Assembly (NCBI GenBank): GCA_018816705.1
Contig: JAHIVG010000068.1
Location: forward strand, 1-36,129
Direction of reading: 5' to 3'
Length of the DNA stretch: 36,129 nucleotides
Source of the DNA: Nanobdellota archaeon
GTDB taxonomy: Archaea > Nanobdellota > Nanobdellia > Woesearchaeales > JAHIVG01
Part shown: positions 18,619 through 26,770 of the stretch, one piece after another
Position numbering within the stretch: position 1 is the stretch's first letter
How the letters are laid out: the number at the start of each line of letters is the position of its first letter
Notes under the pieces: generated by a model
The model's database searches: none
What the model saw: the letters and a program-made list of their open reading frames with translations, nothing else
What the model was told of the DNA's origin: nothing
Position numbers and translations under genes: made by a program

Positions 18619-20415
18619 ATGCACTTAGTCATGTCCAAGAAAGGCAAGAGAACAACGGTTGCACTAGACAAAGGCACAAAGGCCGACAAGGAACTGGCCA
18701 GCTATGCTGGCGCGAAGCTCGAGGCAGAGACCATCAGCTGGTACAAGCGGCTTTCAAAGATGGATGTCAGCGGAAAGCCGCTAAGGGATCGCTTCTTGGT
18801 GGATGGCCTATCCTTCTGGTGGATAATGGAGTCATGGATGTTCGACAGCATCGCATACTATCCTCGGATGAGGGACATCCTGTGGAAGACCGGGGCTTAC
18901 ATCTCCTTGATAGACAAGGAGAAACCTGACATGATCACTTATCTTGGGGAAGAGAATCTTGATTACGCAGTCTTGAAAGAATGCTGCTCAGCGAGGAAAG
19001 TCAGGTTCAAAGCTGAACTAACCGGGAAAGAGGAAGTAAGCAGGCAGCGCATGGGCATGATATACCACTTCTTGAACTTCAGGTATGTCGTCAGGAAGCT
19101 TTACGGATATCTGCTGCCGGGAAAATCTTCTCCCGAGAGGCCGGTGCTGGTCTTCCCGCCGCATCACTGGAAGCACATCTTCGACCCCGTGAGCAAGAGG
19201 TTCATTGTGGGTGATCCTTACACCACACCTGTCGTCAACGCGCTGAAGAAGAAGGTCTCGACGCTGTCTGTGGACACTGCGGGCGAGCACATGAAGGAAT
19301 TCGGGCTAGGGAGGATGAGGCAGAAGAGGAACGGCCACACATGGTTCGAGAACTATCTTTGCTGGAGTGATTTCAGCGCTGCCCGCAAGGAGAGGAAGAG
19401 ACTGCAGAAAGAAGCTGAAAAGGCAAGCAAGAGCCTCAAGGACGTGGACTTCAATGGTGTCAAGGTGTGGAAGCTCTTCGAGAGGCAATTCTACGCATAC
19501 TTCGAGTACAGGCTGATGAACCACCTCATCATGCACCGCGTGATAGGGAGGATGCTGGACAAGGTCAAGCCCAGAGCCATATTCTTCTCAGCCGAGACAG
19601 GTGACTACGGCAAGATAATCTTCCATCTGGCTGCGAAGAGGGGGATTCCGGTCATTGCCATGCAGCACGGCGTGCTCAACCTGGACATCAGGTGCTTCAG
19701 GGAGAAGGATGATGGATGCCCGCTTCCAAGCGTGACAGCTGTCTACGGCCAGATGGACAAGGATTTTCTCGTGAAAGAGGGCAATTACGAGCCCTCGACT
19801 GTAATGCCCATCGGATCCCAGAGGTTCGATGTGATTGCCTTCAGCGACAAGCTGTATGACAAGAAAGAGATAAGGAAGGACCTAGGTTTGACCCAGAAGA
19901 AGACTGTGTTCATCGCCACACAGCCCATTCCCGAGCTGGAGATAAGGTATGGCTTCATACGCGAAGCATGCAATGTCTTGAAGGAACTGCCGGTCGACGT
20001 GATCATAAAAGTGCACCCGACTGAGGAAGAGGAGCCCTACAGGAAGCTTGCCAAAGAGATCGGGATCAAGAGATGCATCGTGACCAAGAGTTATGACAGC
20101 TATAAAGCGATGTATGCAAGCGATCTGGTCATAATCGCCACTTCTACCATCGGCCTGGAGGCCATGATAATGGGCAAGCCGGTCATGGTGGTGAACTTCA
20201 CAGGCAAGCCGGACGAAGTTCCTTACGCCTTGGAGGGCGCGGCGCTCGCAGCGAGGACACCCAAGGAAGTGAAGCAGCGCCTGGAGGAATGGCATGCTGG
20301 CAAGGCTGGGCTCGAAGCGGGCATGAAAAGGTATGTCAAGATGGCATGCGCATACACGGACGGCAAGTCCAGCCAGAGGATTGCAAAGCTGATTCTCAAG
20401 AAAATAAAGCCATAA
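18619..20415 (+). CDS. GT-B-fold surface carbohydrate/CDP-glycerol glycerophosphotransferase-like protein
   Basis: AIFFSAETGDYGKIIFHLAAKRGIPVIAMQHGVLN; DVIIKVHPTEEEEPYRKLAKE; SDLVIIATSTIGLEAMIMGKPVMVVNF. ATG 18619 is 26 nt from TATA CTTTTAAAC; 18601 is the longest ORF start. Confidence 0.75.
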   Translation: MHLVMSKKGKRTTVALDKGTKADKELASYAGAKLEAETISWYKRLSKMDVSGKPLRDRFLVDGLSFWWIMESWMFDSIAYYPRMRDILWKTGAYISLIDKEKPDMITYLGEENLDYAVLKECCSARKVRFKAELTGKEEVSRQRMGMIYHFLNFRYVVRKLYGYLLPGKSSPERPVLVFPPHHWKHIFDPVSKRFIVGDPYTTPVVNALKKKVSTLSVDTAGEHMKEFGLGRMRQKRNGHTWFENYLCWSDFSAARKERKRLQKEAEKASKSLKDVDFNGVKVWKLFERQFYAYFEYRLMNHLIMHRVIGRMLDKVKPRAIFFSAETGDYGKIIFHLAAKRGIPVIAMQHGVLNLDIRCFREKDDGCPLPSVTAVYGQMDKDFLVKEGNYEPSTVMPIGSQRFDVIAFSDKLYDKKEIRKDLGLTQKKTVFIATQPIPELEIRYGFIREACNVLKELPVDVIIKVHPTEEEEPYRKLAKEIGIKRCIVTKSYDSYKAMYASDLVIIATSTIGLEAMIMGKPVMVVNFTGKPDEVPYALEGAALAARTPKEVKQRLEEWHAGKAGLEAGMKRYVKMACAYTDGKSSQRIAKLILKKIKP

Positions 20416-20447
20416 TCTTTATAAATGACAGAAGGCAGAACATGAGC

Positions 20448-20720
20448 ATGGCAAATAAAAGAGGTCAGGGGCTGCCGATGAACACCATCGTCATCGCTGC
20501 AATAGCGCTGATGGTCATGATCGTTCTCATAATCATATTCGTCAACAAGATGAACGAAGGCGAGGACACCCTCAACAGCTGTGGCATATTCGCAAACGGC
20601 CAGTGCTATGATGGGGATAGCTGCCCCGAAGGCCATCAGATAGTCCCCAACGTCAAGGAATGCAGCCAGGGGAAGGTATGCTGCATACAGCTAAAAGACG
20701 ATGAAGAAGGCACAGACTGA
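20448..20720 (+). CDS. Pilin-like protein with class III-type N-terminus and six-Cys C-terminal head
   Basis: MANKRGQGLPMNTIVIAAIALMVMIVLIIIFVNK then NSCGIFANGQCYDGDSCPEGHQIVPNVKECSQGKVCCIQ. ATG 20448 is about 26 nt from TATA TTTATAAAT (20442 also possible). Confidence 0.7.
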   Translation: MANKRGQGLPMNTIVIAAIALMVMIVLIIIFVNKMNEGEDTLNSCGIFANGQCYDGDSCPEGHQIVPNVKECSQGKVCCIQLKDDEEGTD

Positions 20721-20820
20721 CAGCACCCTGCTGAACTGGATAATAATGCTCCTCATCATAGTCCTTGCTGCAGCCATAGTCATGATAATCCGGGGCGGGA
20801 TAAAGAAGGTGTCTTTCTGA
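20701..20820 (+). CDS. 39-aa single-TM microprotein
   Basis: MKKAQTDSTLLNWIIMLLIIVLAAAIVMIIRGGIKKVSF; overlaps the stop of the preceding gene and the start of the next; absent from the ORF track because of length. Confidence 0.6.
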   Translation: MKKAQTDSTLLNWIIMLLIIVLAAAIVMIIRGGIKKVSF

Positions 20821-21731
20821 TGCGAAAAGGGATAATAAACACGCTGCCAAACCTCATAATAGTCCTCATAGTGATAAGCCTGCTGTTCCTGTTCGGCTAC
20901 AAGCTTAGGGAGGTCATGGCGCCCGCAGGGGTAGACAGGGACATAGGGCCTTTCATCAACGCTTATCTGAGGGATCCGCTGATGAAGTTCGAGATACTGA
21001 AGCTGGAGTTCCCCATACAGACCAGATACATTGATCAGGATACGGTGGAGGATTGCGGGCCATACTGCATAGAGGGTGCCAATGAACAAGGATATTTCCA
21101 GCCTGAGTTCGACATGGACCCGAAGAAATATAACAAGCAGGTCGAAGACCGCCAGGTAGAGATATGGGAGCTGGCCATGAACGAGATAGTCGCGTATGAG
21201 ATGGAAGACTGCTGGCATGACATGGGAGAAGGCCGGCTTCCCTTGTTCGACAAGTGGTACTCGCGGATAAACAGGGAATGGCAAGGCCCGCCGAAGTACG
21301 AGGAATGGGTAGGGTACTACGGAAAGGACCAGCCGCCCGTGTTCTGCGTGATATGCGCACGCATCGAAGTGGACCCGGAAGTCTCTGCAGTGGTAGGCAA
21401 CGAGATAACCTCGCTACCAAGGTATCTGCAGAAGTTCCCCACCAAGCACAGGGAGGGACTGAGCATAATGAATTATATGCGCACAGCAGGAGAGAGTGCG
21501 CTTTACTCCAGGGACTACAAGTACAGCACCGACGAGCCATGGGCTGTGATATTCGCGAGGGTGAATACCCTCCAGACCACGAAGATATTCGATTGGTTCG
21601 CAAGCAAGAAAGTGCCGATAGTGAATTTCCAGATATCGAGGGATGAATATGACCATGAAGACAAGAGCGCGATGTTCCTCGTCCCGTACAGGGAAGTGGA
21701 TATGCTCTGCACCCACCTGGCTAACTCGTAA
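20820..21731 (+). CDS. Pilin-like/membrane-anchored extracellular protein (303 aa)
   Basis: MRKGIINTLPNLIIVLIVISLLFLFGYKLREVM followed by a soluble Cys-containing domain; start overlaps the preceding TGA. Confidence 0.8.
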   Translation: MRKGIINTLPNLIIVLIVISLLFLFGYKLREVMAPAGVDRDIGPFINAYLRDPLMKFEILKLEFPIQTRYIDQDTVEDCGPYCIEGANEQGYFQPEFDMDPKKYNKQVEDRQVEIWELAMNEIVAYEMEDCWHDMGEGRLPLFDKWYSRINREWQGPPKYEEWVGYYGKDQPPVFCVICARIEVDPEVSAVVGNEITSLPRYLQKFPTKHREGLSIMNYMRTAGESALYSRDYKYSTDEPWAVIFARVNTLQTTKIFDWFASKKVPIVNFQISRDEYDHEDKSAMFLVPYREVDMLCTHLANS

Positions 21732-21867
21732 GGGGACAGCCGGAGGGTGGCAGATAATAGTGATGCTGATACTGGGACTGGCGGCTGTGGCGTTCATAAT
21801 ATACGTCGCGGTCCAGATCAAGGGCGGAGGACTGGGTATAATTGAGTACATCAAGAAGACTTTTTAA
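21643..21867 (+). CDS. Small pilin-like membrane protein, start uncertain
   Basis: C-terminal part TRKGTAGGWQIIVMLILGLAAVAFIIYVAVQIKGGG resembles class III signal plus TM. In-frame ATGs only at 21643/21649/21655, inside the upstream gene. Confidence 0.45.
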   Translation: MNMTMKTRARCSSSRTGKWICSAPTWLTRKGTAGGWQIIVMLILGLAAVAFIIYVAVQIKGGGLGIIEYIKKTF

Positions 21868-24628
21868 GAAGGCTATCGCTGTAGAGCCGCTGATAGCGAT
21901 ACTGATCCTAGTGGTAGTGCTCGGCGGAGTGTACCAGAGCGAATCCCTCAAGAAGACAGCCACTGACCTGGCCAACAAGAGCCTGGAGAACCTGAAGAAA
22001 GAGCCGCCGGTCTTCGATCCCGAGCTGAACACTGAGGAGCAGGTCGTCATGGACTCTGTCAACGGCCTGATAAAGTCGATAAATTACTTGGTGAGCGGAG
22101 AGACAGTCAACAAGTTCTCAGACAGGGAGCTGAGCAGGAGCAGCCTCGTCGATGAAGGCTCGGTGGTGCACAGCTATGAGATAACCTACTATGCGGAGCT
22201 CCAGAAACCCACTGCAAGCATATGTAAGGCCAGCTTCAACAAGGATGACGTCACTATCACAAAACCTTATGACATCGAGGAGAAGTTCTCCCCTGTGATC
22301 GACCATTACATCTGGGCAGACTCCAAGAAGATGGACTGCAACGACAGGATTGAGTGCCTGGACAAGGTCTGTGGTGTTACTGAGGTCAATAACTTCAAGC
22401 TGACAACATATGACCAGGCAGGCAACATGCTCTGCCAAGTGGACACCATAGACAAGGGCGAACACAAGGACAAGGACCTGCAGGTGTGGGGACTGGCAAT
22501 AGGTGGAGGAGCTGCCAAGTTCTGCCCAGGCAACAGTGATTTCAGGCCGGGAGACGGGTGCGACAGGAACGGCAACGGCATCTACGGTGAGTATGGTCCT
22601 CGGTTTGACGGGGTAACTTGGCAAGACACGCTTGAAGGCGACCAGGACAAGGACAAGAAGATAGAGTTCTTAACATCCAGCGATGGAGACAGGCTGAGAG
22701 AGCTATACTTCCAAGGCGGAAGGGTGAAGGCAGGCTCTGGAGAGGGTTGCTTTGATTCTCCGACCTATCTTGAATGCACGGGTGTCAGGGTGTACTACTG
22801 CGGACGGTGGGGCAAGGGCAAGCAGAACCCCAATGAGAATGAGTACTTCAGGAAGACCTTTGACGAGAACGGCAACGAGGAATACCACAGCGCAGCAGGA
22901 GCCAAGTTCATGGCAGTGCTGGGCCCGAAGCTGACAGAAGAGACAGAGGCCTTCAACAGGTTGGGTGAAGAGAACATAGTGAAAAGGGTGAAAGGCAAAG
23001 GTGAAGAAAATTTTGTCGTGGGACAGCACAGCTTCCAGCGAGGCACGTTTGTTGACTATTTCACCAGCGGGGGTGCGGTGCACCCATTCAGCGGCGATGT
23101 AGACATGGCAGACTCGGCCACATTCTGCCAAGGCGGAAAGGTGGAGGGGGCTGGAAACGTCATGATCAAGTGCATGCCAGACATCCAGACCTGCGGCATG
23201 TGCGGCTTCCACCTGCCACAGGAAATTCCCCAGGGAGATGGAGCTGTAATAGACCACTTCAGCGGGGTCGGCGACCCGAAATACCTCATATATTACGAGT
23301 CTTTCCCCCTGGGTGAGGAAGAAGGCTGGGAGATGGAACCCTTCGAGATGAACCTGTACGGTGCTGCTGTCTATAATGTGGTCTGGAACTCCGTAGGTGC
23401 GGGCCTAAAGGTAGGCATCAATAAGGGCAGCAAGATTGTCAAGACCATACAAAAAGCCTTTGACCGGACACTCAGATTCGTAGGTAAAAAGCCGGCGAAG
23501 ACCGCTGCTCAGAAGCTGACTGAGAGACTTTCACTATTGGGATTGAAGGACTCTGATGAACTGGCTGAATACATAATAAAGAAACAAAAGGGAGTCAAGT
23601 TCTGGGCTGATGCCGGATTCCCTCATAACAAGGCTTTTGTAAATTTCTTTGATGATCCCGAATTCCAAAGGATGATTTCAAAAACATTACTCGACCTCGG
23701 GGATGACACAGCTGTGCAAACGGCTTCAGAAGCTTTTGTCAGCGCCTTCAGGGCTTCTGCAAAGAAAGGCATACCCTGGGCCCTGAGCAAGCAAGTGATG
23801 TTCCACACAGCAGCCTTCTACACGATAACTCATGAGATCATGCTAGAAGAGAGCAAGCTGGGGAAATTCGACCCCATCGGCTCGAACAATATCGGGAGCA
23901 AATCCCCCTTCCAAGGCACTATGGTGTCAGGCAACCAGTTCGAGGAACTGGACCCTGAAGTAGAGAAATACTTCCTCTCTTTGGTGAGGGACCACCGCAA
24001 TGGCGGACCGATTACCAAGACCCTCTATGACCAAGGTGACCAGAGGCTGTTCTTCGCCAGCCCGTGCAAGGCCAACCTCGCATTATGGATAGACAAGTGC
24101 GCGTGCTATGAAGTAGAAGGCCCGGACTTCCTCTATGTCAAGTTCACCGAGCCGCATGATTATTCCACAACCTTCGAAGACGGTTACACCCCGGTCTTCG
24201 CAGAGAGCATCAACCCGTACGACGAGATTCCCGAGCATAGGTATGAGAATGCCACCAAGGTCTGCCCAGGCGGGAGCTGGTTCAAGACCTTTAACCCGCT
24301 CAGCAACCCTGTGAACAAGGTGGACTGCGTCAGGGTGGACCCTGCGATAATCGAGGGATACTGCTACGGCGGGTCTGATGTTATTGCCCAAGTCGGGAGT
24401 GTTGCAATATATGGCGCCACCATGGTAGCCGTCGCAGCATCAGAGGTAGGGATCGGTGCATTGTCAGTTGCCGTAGGCGCAGGAACAGCAGGGACTGGCA
24501 CCATCATCGTGCAGACGATAGTGAAGTCAGCTGTCGCGACCAGTCTTGATTACGCGTCAGAGAGGCTCGTATATGAGCTCAACAAGGATTCCAAGTGGCC
24601 CAACCACCCAGGGCTGACAGCAGGATAG
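21842..24628 (+). CDS. Large pilin-anchored surface protein (928 aa), TTG start
   Basis: LFKKAIAVEPLIAILILVVVLGGVYQS N-terminus; Cys-containing ectodomain; glycine-rich hydrophobic C-terminal stretch; start overlaps the upstream gene end. Confidence 0.8.
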   Translation: MSTSRRLFKKAIAVEPLIAILILVVVLGGVYQSESLKKTATDLANKSLENLKKEPPVFDPELNTEEQVVMDSVNGLIKSINYLVSGETVNKFSDRELSRSSLVDEGSVVHSYEITYYAELQKPTASICKASFNKDDVTITKPYDIEEKFSPVIDHYIWADSKKMDCNDRIECLDKVCGVTEVNNFKLTTYDQAGNMLCQVDTIDKGEHKDKDLQVWGLAIGGGAAKFCPGNSDFRPGDGCDRNGNGIYGEYGPRFDGVTWQDTLEGDQDKDKKIEFLTSSDGDRLRELYFQGGRVKAGSGEGCFDSPTYLECTGVRVYYCGRWGKGKQNPNENEYFRKTFDENGNEEYHSAAGAKFMAVLGPKLTEETEAFNRLGEENIVKRVKGKGEENFVVGQHSFQRGTFVDYFTSGGAVHPFSGDVDMADSATFCQGGKVEGAGNVMIKCMPDIQTCGMCGFHLPQEIPQGDGAVIDHFSGVGDPKYLIYYESFPLGEEEGWEMEPFEMNLYGAAVYNVVWNSVGAGLKVGINKGSKIVKTIQKAFDRTLRFVGKKPAKTAAQKLTERLSLLGLKDSDELAEYIIKKQKGVKFWADAGFPHNKAFVNFFDDPEFQRMISKTLLDLGDDTAVQTASEAFVSAFRASAKKGIPWALSKQVMFHTAAFYTITHEIMLEESKLGKFDPIGSNNIGSKSPFQGTMVSGNQFEELDPEVEKYFLSLVRDHRNGGPITKTLYDQGDQRLFFASPCKANLALWIDKCACYEVEGPDFLYVKFTEPHDYSTTFEDGYTPVFAESINPYDEIPEHRYENATKVCPGGSWFKTFNPLSNPVNKVDCVRVDPAIIEGYCYGGSDVIAQVGSVAIYGATMVAVAASEVGIGALSVAVGAGTAGTGTIIVQTIVKSAVATSLDYASERLVYELNKDSKWPNHPGLTAG

Positions 24629-25330
24629 TTATCTTACCAGCACGTACGTGCCTTCTATGAACGACTCGTCAACTATAGAACTCTTGTCGAACTGGCTGAC
24701 GATGACTCCGCCCCAGACAGGGTTCTGGTCGATAATCCAGTCTATGTCTTCATCCAAGTAATCGATGTATACTCCGTTCTGCTGGAGCGAGAAGTCAAAG
24801 GTCTTCTCATGCAGGCCTGCCGAGTCCCTCAGGTCAGAGCCCCAGACTACATAAAGCTGGCTGCCAGAGCGCAGCTTCCAGTCGTCATCCACGAACATGT
24901 ACAGCATAGGCTTGCCTTCCTTCCTGGTGTAGACGGCGAAGAACTCCGGGATCCCATCATTGGGGATGGGCTCGTTGTGTATCCTGAACAGCACTGACTC
25001 ATCCTGCTTATAGATGTTGTTGAAAAAATTTCCTTGGTAAGCACCGGCAAATACTAGGACAGTCATATCTCCTGAAGGCTCAAAGTAGCGTTGGTGGCCG
25101 CCGCGCACATCGCCCCGAAGCTGCGTGGCCTCTGACACGTTAATGTGCTGGACATTTCCCTGCCTTTCAATCCAGTCAGGAGGATAATCAGACACAAAGG
25201 GATCCATAGGAGATACCAGCTCCGGCTCCCCCCGCAAGATGAGGACCATGAGGATGACTATGGCTGCGATAAGCACTGCGAAGAAGGCGAACACCATCTG
25301 ATGGTGCTTCTGCACTGCACCCCTTTTCAT
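24629..25330 (-). CDS. Single-TM-anchored extracellular hypothetical protein
   Basis: MKRGAVQKHHQMVFAFFAVLIAAIVILMVLIL then a soluble domain. ATG 25330 is 27 nt from TATA (GATTTAAA on minus). Confidence 0.75.
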   Translation of the reverse strand: MKRGAVQKHHQMVFAFFAVLIAAIVILMVLILRGEPELVSPMDPFVSDYPPDWIERQGNVQHINVSEATQLRGDVRGGHQRYFEPSGDMTVLVFAGAYQGNFFNNIYKQDESVLFRIHNEPIPNDGIPEFFAVYTRKEGKPMLYMFVDDDWKLRSGSQLYVVWGSDLRDSAGLHEKTFDFSLQQNGVYIDYLDEDIDWIIDQNPVWGGVIVSQFDKSSIVDESFIEGTYVLVR

Positions 25331-25446
25331 GGGCAACCTGAAACATCCTCGGTTTTTAAATCTTTTCGTAAATCATCCGAAATTCCTGGAATAACTCATC
25401 GTTTTCGACGGAAAAAGTTATAAAGAATAAAGACCATTGTCCCCCC

Positions 25447-25539
25447 ATGAGGAAAGAAGCCCTGCTCTTCATCACAATAGGTCTGCTGATAGTATTGGCT
25501 TCTATCTTGTTAATAATTCGGAGGGCCGGCCATGCGTAA
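25447..25539 (+). CDS. 30-aa single-TM microprotein
   Basis: MRKEALLFITIGLLIVLASILLIIRRAGHA; ATG 26 nt from TATA TTATAAAGA; stop overlaps next start at 25532. Confidence 0.6.
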   Translation: MRKEALLFITIGLLIVLASILLIIRRAGHA

Positions 25540-25810
25540 GAATCTGCTTGAACAGGTGGTCTTCTATGGCATACTCCTGTTAGGTCTGTATGTCACCTAC
25601 CAGATAATCAAGATATTGCTTGGCGGTTCATGGGCTGTGGAGGATGTGATACTTGCCCTTCTCATATTTAACCTAGGTTTAAGTGGGATGATACTTCGAA
25701 CCTCAACTGGAAATATGCATGACATCAAACACCTCGACCGCGGTTTCAAGGCACTTGCTAAGGACTTCAAGGATCACCGAGATCTGGTGGAGAAACATCT
25801 CATATCATAA
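25532..25810 (+). CDS. Small membrane protein (92 aa), two hydrophobic segments and charged C-terminus
   Basis: MRKNLLEQVVFYGILLLGLYVTYQIIKILL...VILALLIFNLGLSGMIL...; coupled to the upstream microprotein. Confidence 0.7.
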   Translation: MRKNLLEQVVFYGILLLGLYVTYQIIKILLGGSWAVEDVILALLIFNLGLSGMILRTSTGNMHDIKHLDRGFKALAKDFKDHRDLVEKHLIS

Positions 25811-25842
25811 GTTTTAAATAAATCACTTGGTCAGATATTCTC

Positions 25843-26049
25843 ATGAGAAAAGGCGACCTCAGCATGCAGACCCTGGCGATACTCATCCTGACCCTGATCG
25901 TGATAGTAGTCCTCGGCTATGTCTTCCGCACCCAGATAACAAAAACTCGCCCTAAAGGACAGGATATTCATCATCCCAAGAAAAATCTCGCGAAAGGCGA
26001 GATTTTCAATAATGCACTGGGCAGAGACCATATTCAACCTGGCGCCTGA
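25843..26049 (+). CDS. Class III signal-containing pilin-like protein, C-terminus altered by a small insertion
   Basis: MRKGDLSMQTLAILILTLIVIVVLGYVFRTQI; paralog of the 26104 gene; TATA TTTTAAATA 27 nt upstream. Confidence 0.7.
   Translation: MRKGDLSMQTLAILILTLIVIVVLGYVFRTQITKTRPKGQDIHHPKKNLAKGEIFNNALGRDHIQPGA
25940..26012. mobile_element. ~69-bp MITE-like/palindromic insertion plus one 4-bp ATAA flanking repeat
   Basis: Splits a 24-nt sequence that is contiguous in the adjacent paralog (CAGATAATGCACTGGGCAGAGACC at 26200-26223). Flanked by ATAA 25936-25939 and 26009-26012. Ends AAAAACTCGCC (25941-25951) versus inverted AAAATCTCGCC. Perfect 10-bp hairpin AAAATCTCGC-GAAAG-GCGAGATTTT 25982-26006. 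Confidence 0.65.
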
Positions 26050-26103
26050 AGTCGAGCCCCTGCAGCCGTAAGATTTAAATAACGAGCGCAGGTATAATCA
26101 GGC

Positions 26104-26307
26104 ATGGCTAAAAAAAGAGGGAACATGAGCATGCAGGCGCTTGCGGCGATCATCCTGACAATAATCGTCATCATTGTTGTCGGTTATATCTTCAGGACGC
26201 AGATAATGCACTGGGCAGAGACCCTCCTGGGCATCGGCGACAGCATAGCACCGGGCACAGACTGCCTGACGAACGCTGATGCCTGCAAGACAATACTGGG
26301 AGGTTGA
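26104..26307 (+). CDS. Class III signal-containing pilin-like protein (67 aa)
   Basis: MAKKRGNMSMQALAAIILTIIVIIVVGYIFRTQIMHWAETLLGIG; TATA TTTAAAT 27 nt upstream. Confidence 0.78.
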   Translation: MAKKRGNMSMQALAAIILTIIVIIVVGYIFRTQIMHWAETLLGIGDSIAPGTDCLTNADACKTILGG

Positions 26308-26309
26308 AG

Positions 26310-26750
26310 ATGCGCAAGGGCGAGACCTCGCACGAGATGTACTACACACTCGCATTCCTTCTTATCGGTGCCCTCATAATCGGCGGGGTGTTCGTGCCCA
26401 AGATACAGCGCATGAGGAACATGCTCCTCGAGAAGAACGAATGCCTCAACCCCCTAAACATGGTGGTCAACGAGATCTCTGAACAGTGCAAGCATGCTGA
26501 TATCGAGAAAGAGCAGAGGCTGGTGATGCCGTTAGACCTGTCCGAGGAATGCATCCTGGAAGTGGTGGAGGACAGGCTCTGCGTCTCGAGGCATGGCAGC
26601 ACACTGGAATGCAAGCAGCCAGAGCACTGCTACGACTTCTCCAGCGGTAACTTCCTGATGAAGGGCTTGCCCTACCTTTCCAGGGTCGAGATAGTAGTCA
26701 ACAAGGTTGATGGCAATAACATCGTCACGCTGACGGATATGTCGCGGTGA
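26310..26750 (+). CDS. Pilin-like protein (146 aa) with Cys-containing C-terminal domain
   Basis: MRKGETSHEMYYTLAFLLIGALIIGGVFVPKI... N-terminus (RKG-ETSHE). Confidence 0.75.
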   Translation: MRKGETSHEMYYTLAFLLIGALIIGGVFVPKIQRMRNMLLEKNECLNPLNMVVNEISEQCKHADIEKEQRLVMPLDLSEECILEVVEDRLCVSRHGSTLECKQPEHCYDFSSGNFLMKGLPYLSRVEIVVNKVDGNNIVTLTDMSR

Positions 26751-26770
26751 CAATTAACTGCGAAGGATTG

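Noticed and set aside
20956-21603. 215-aa minus-strand ORF antisense to the 303-aa pilin-like gene
   Set aside because: Arg/Ser/Pro-rich shadow translation with no promoter or coupling.
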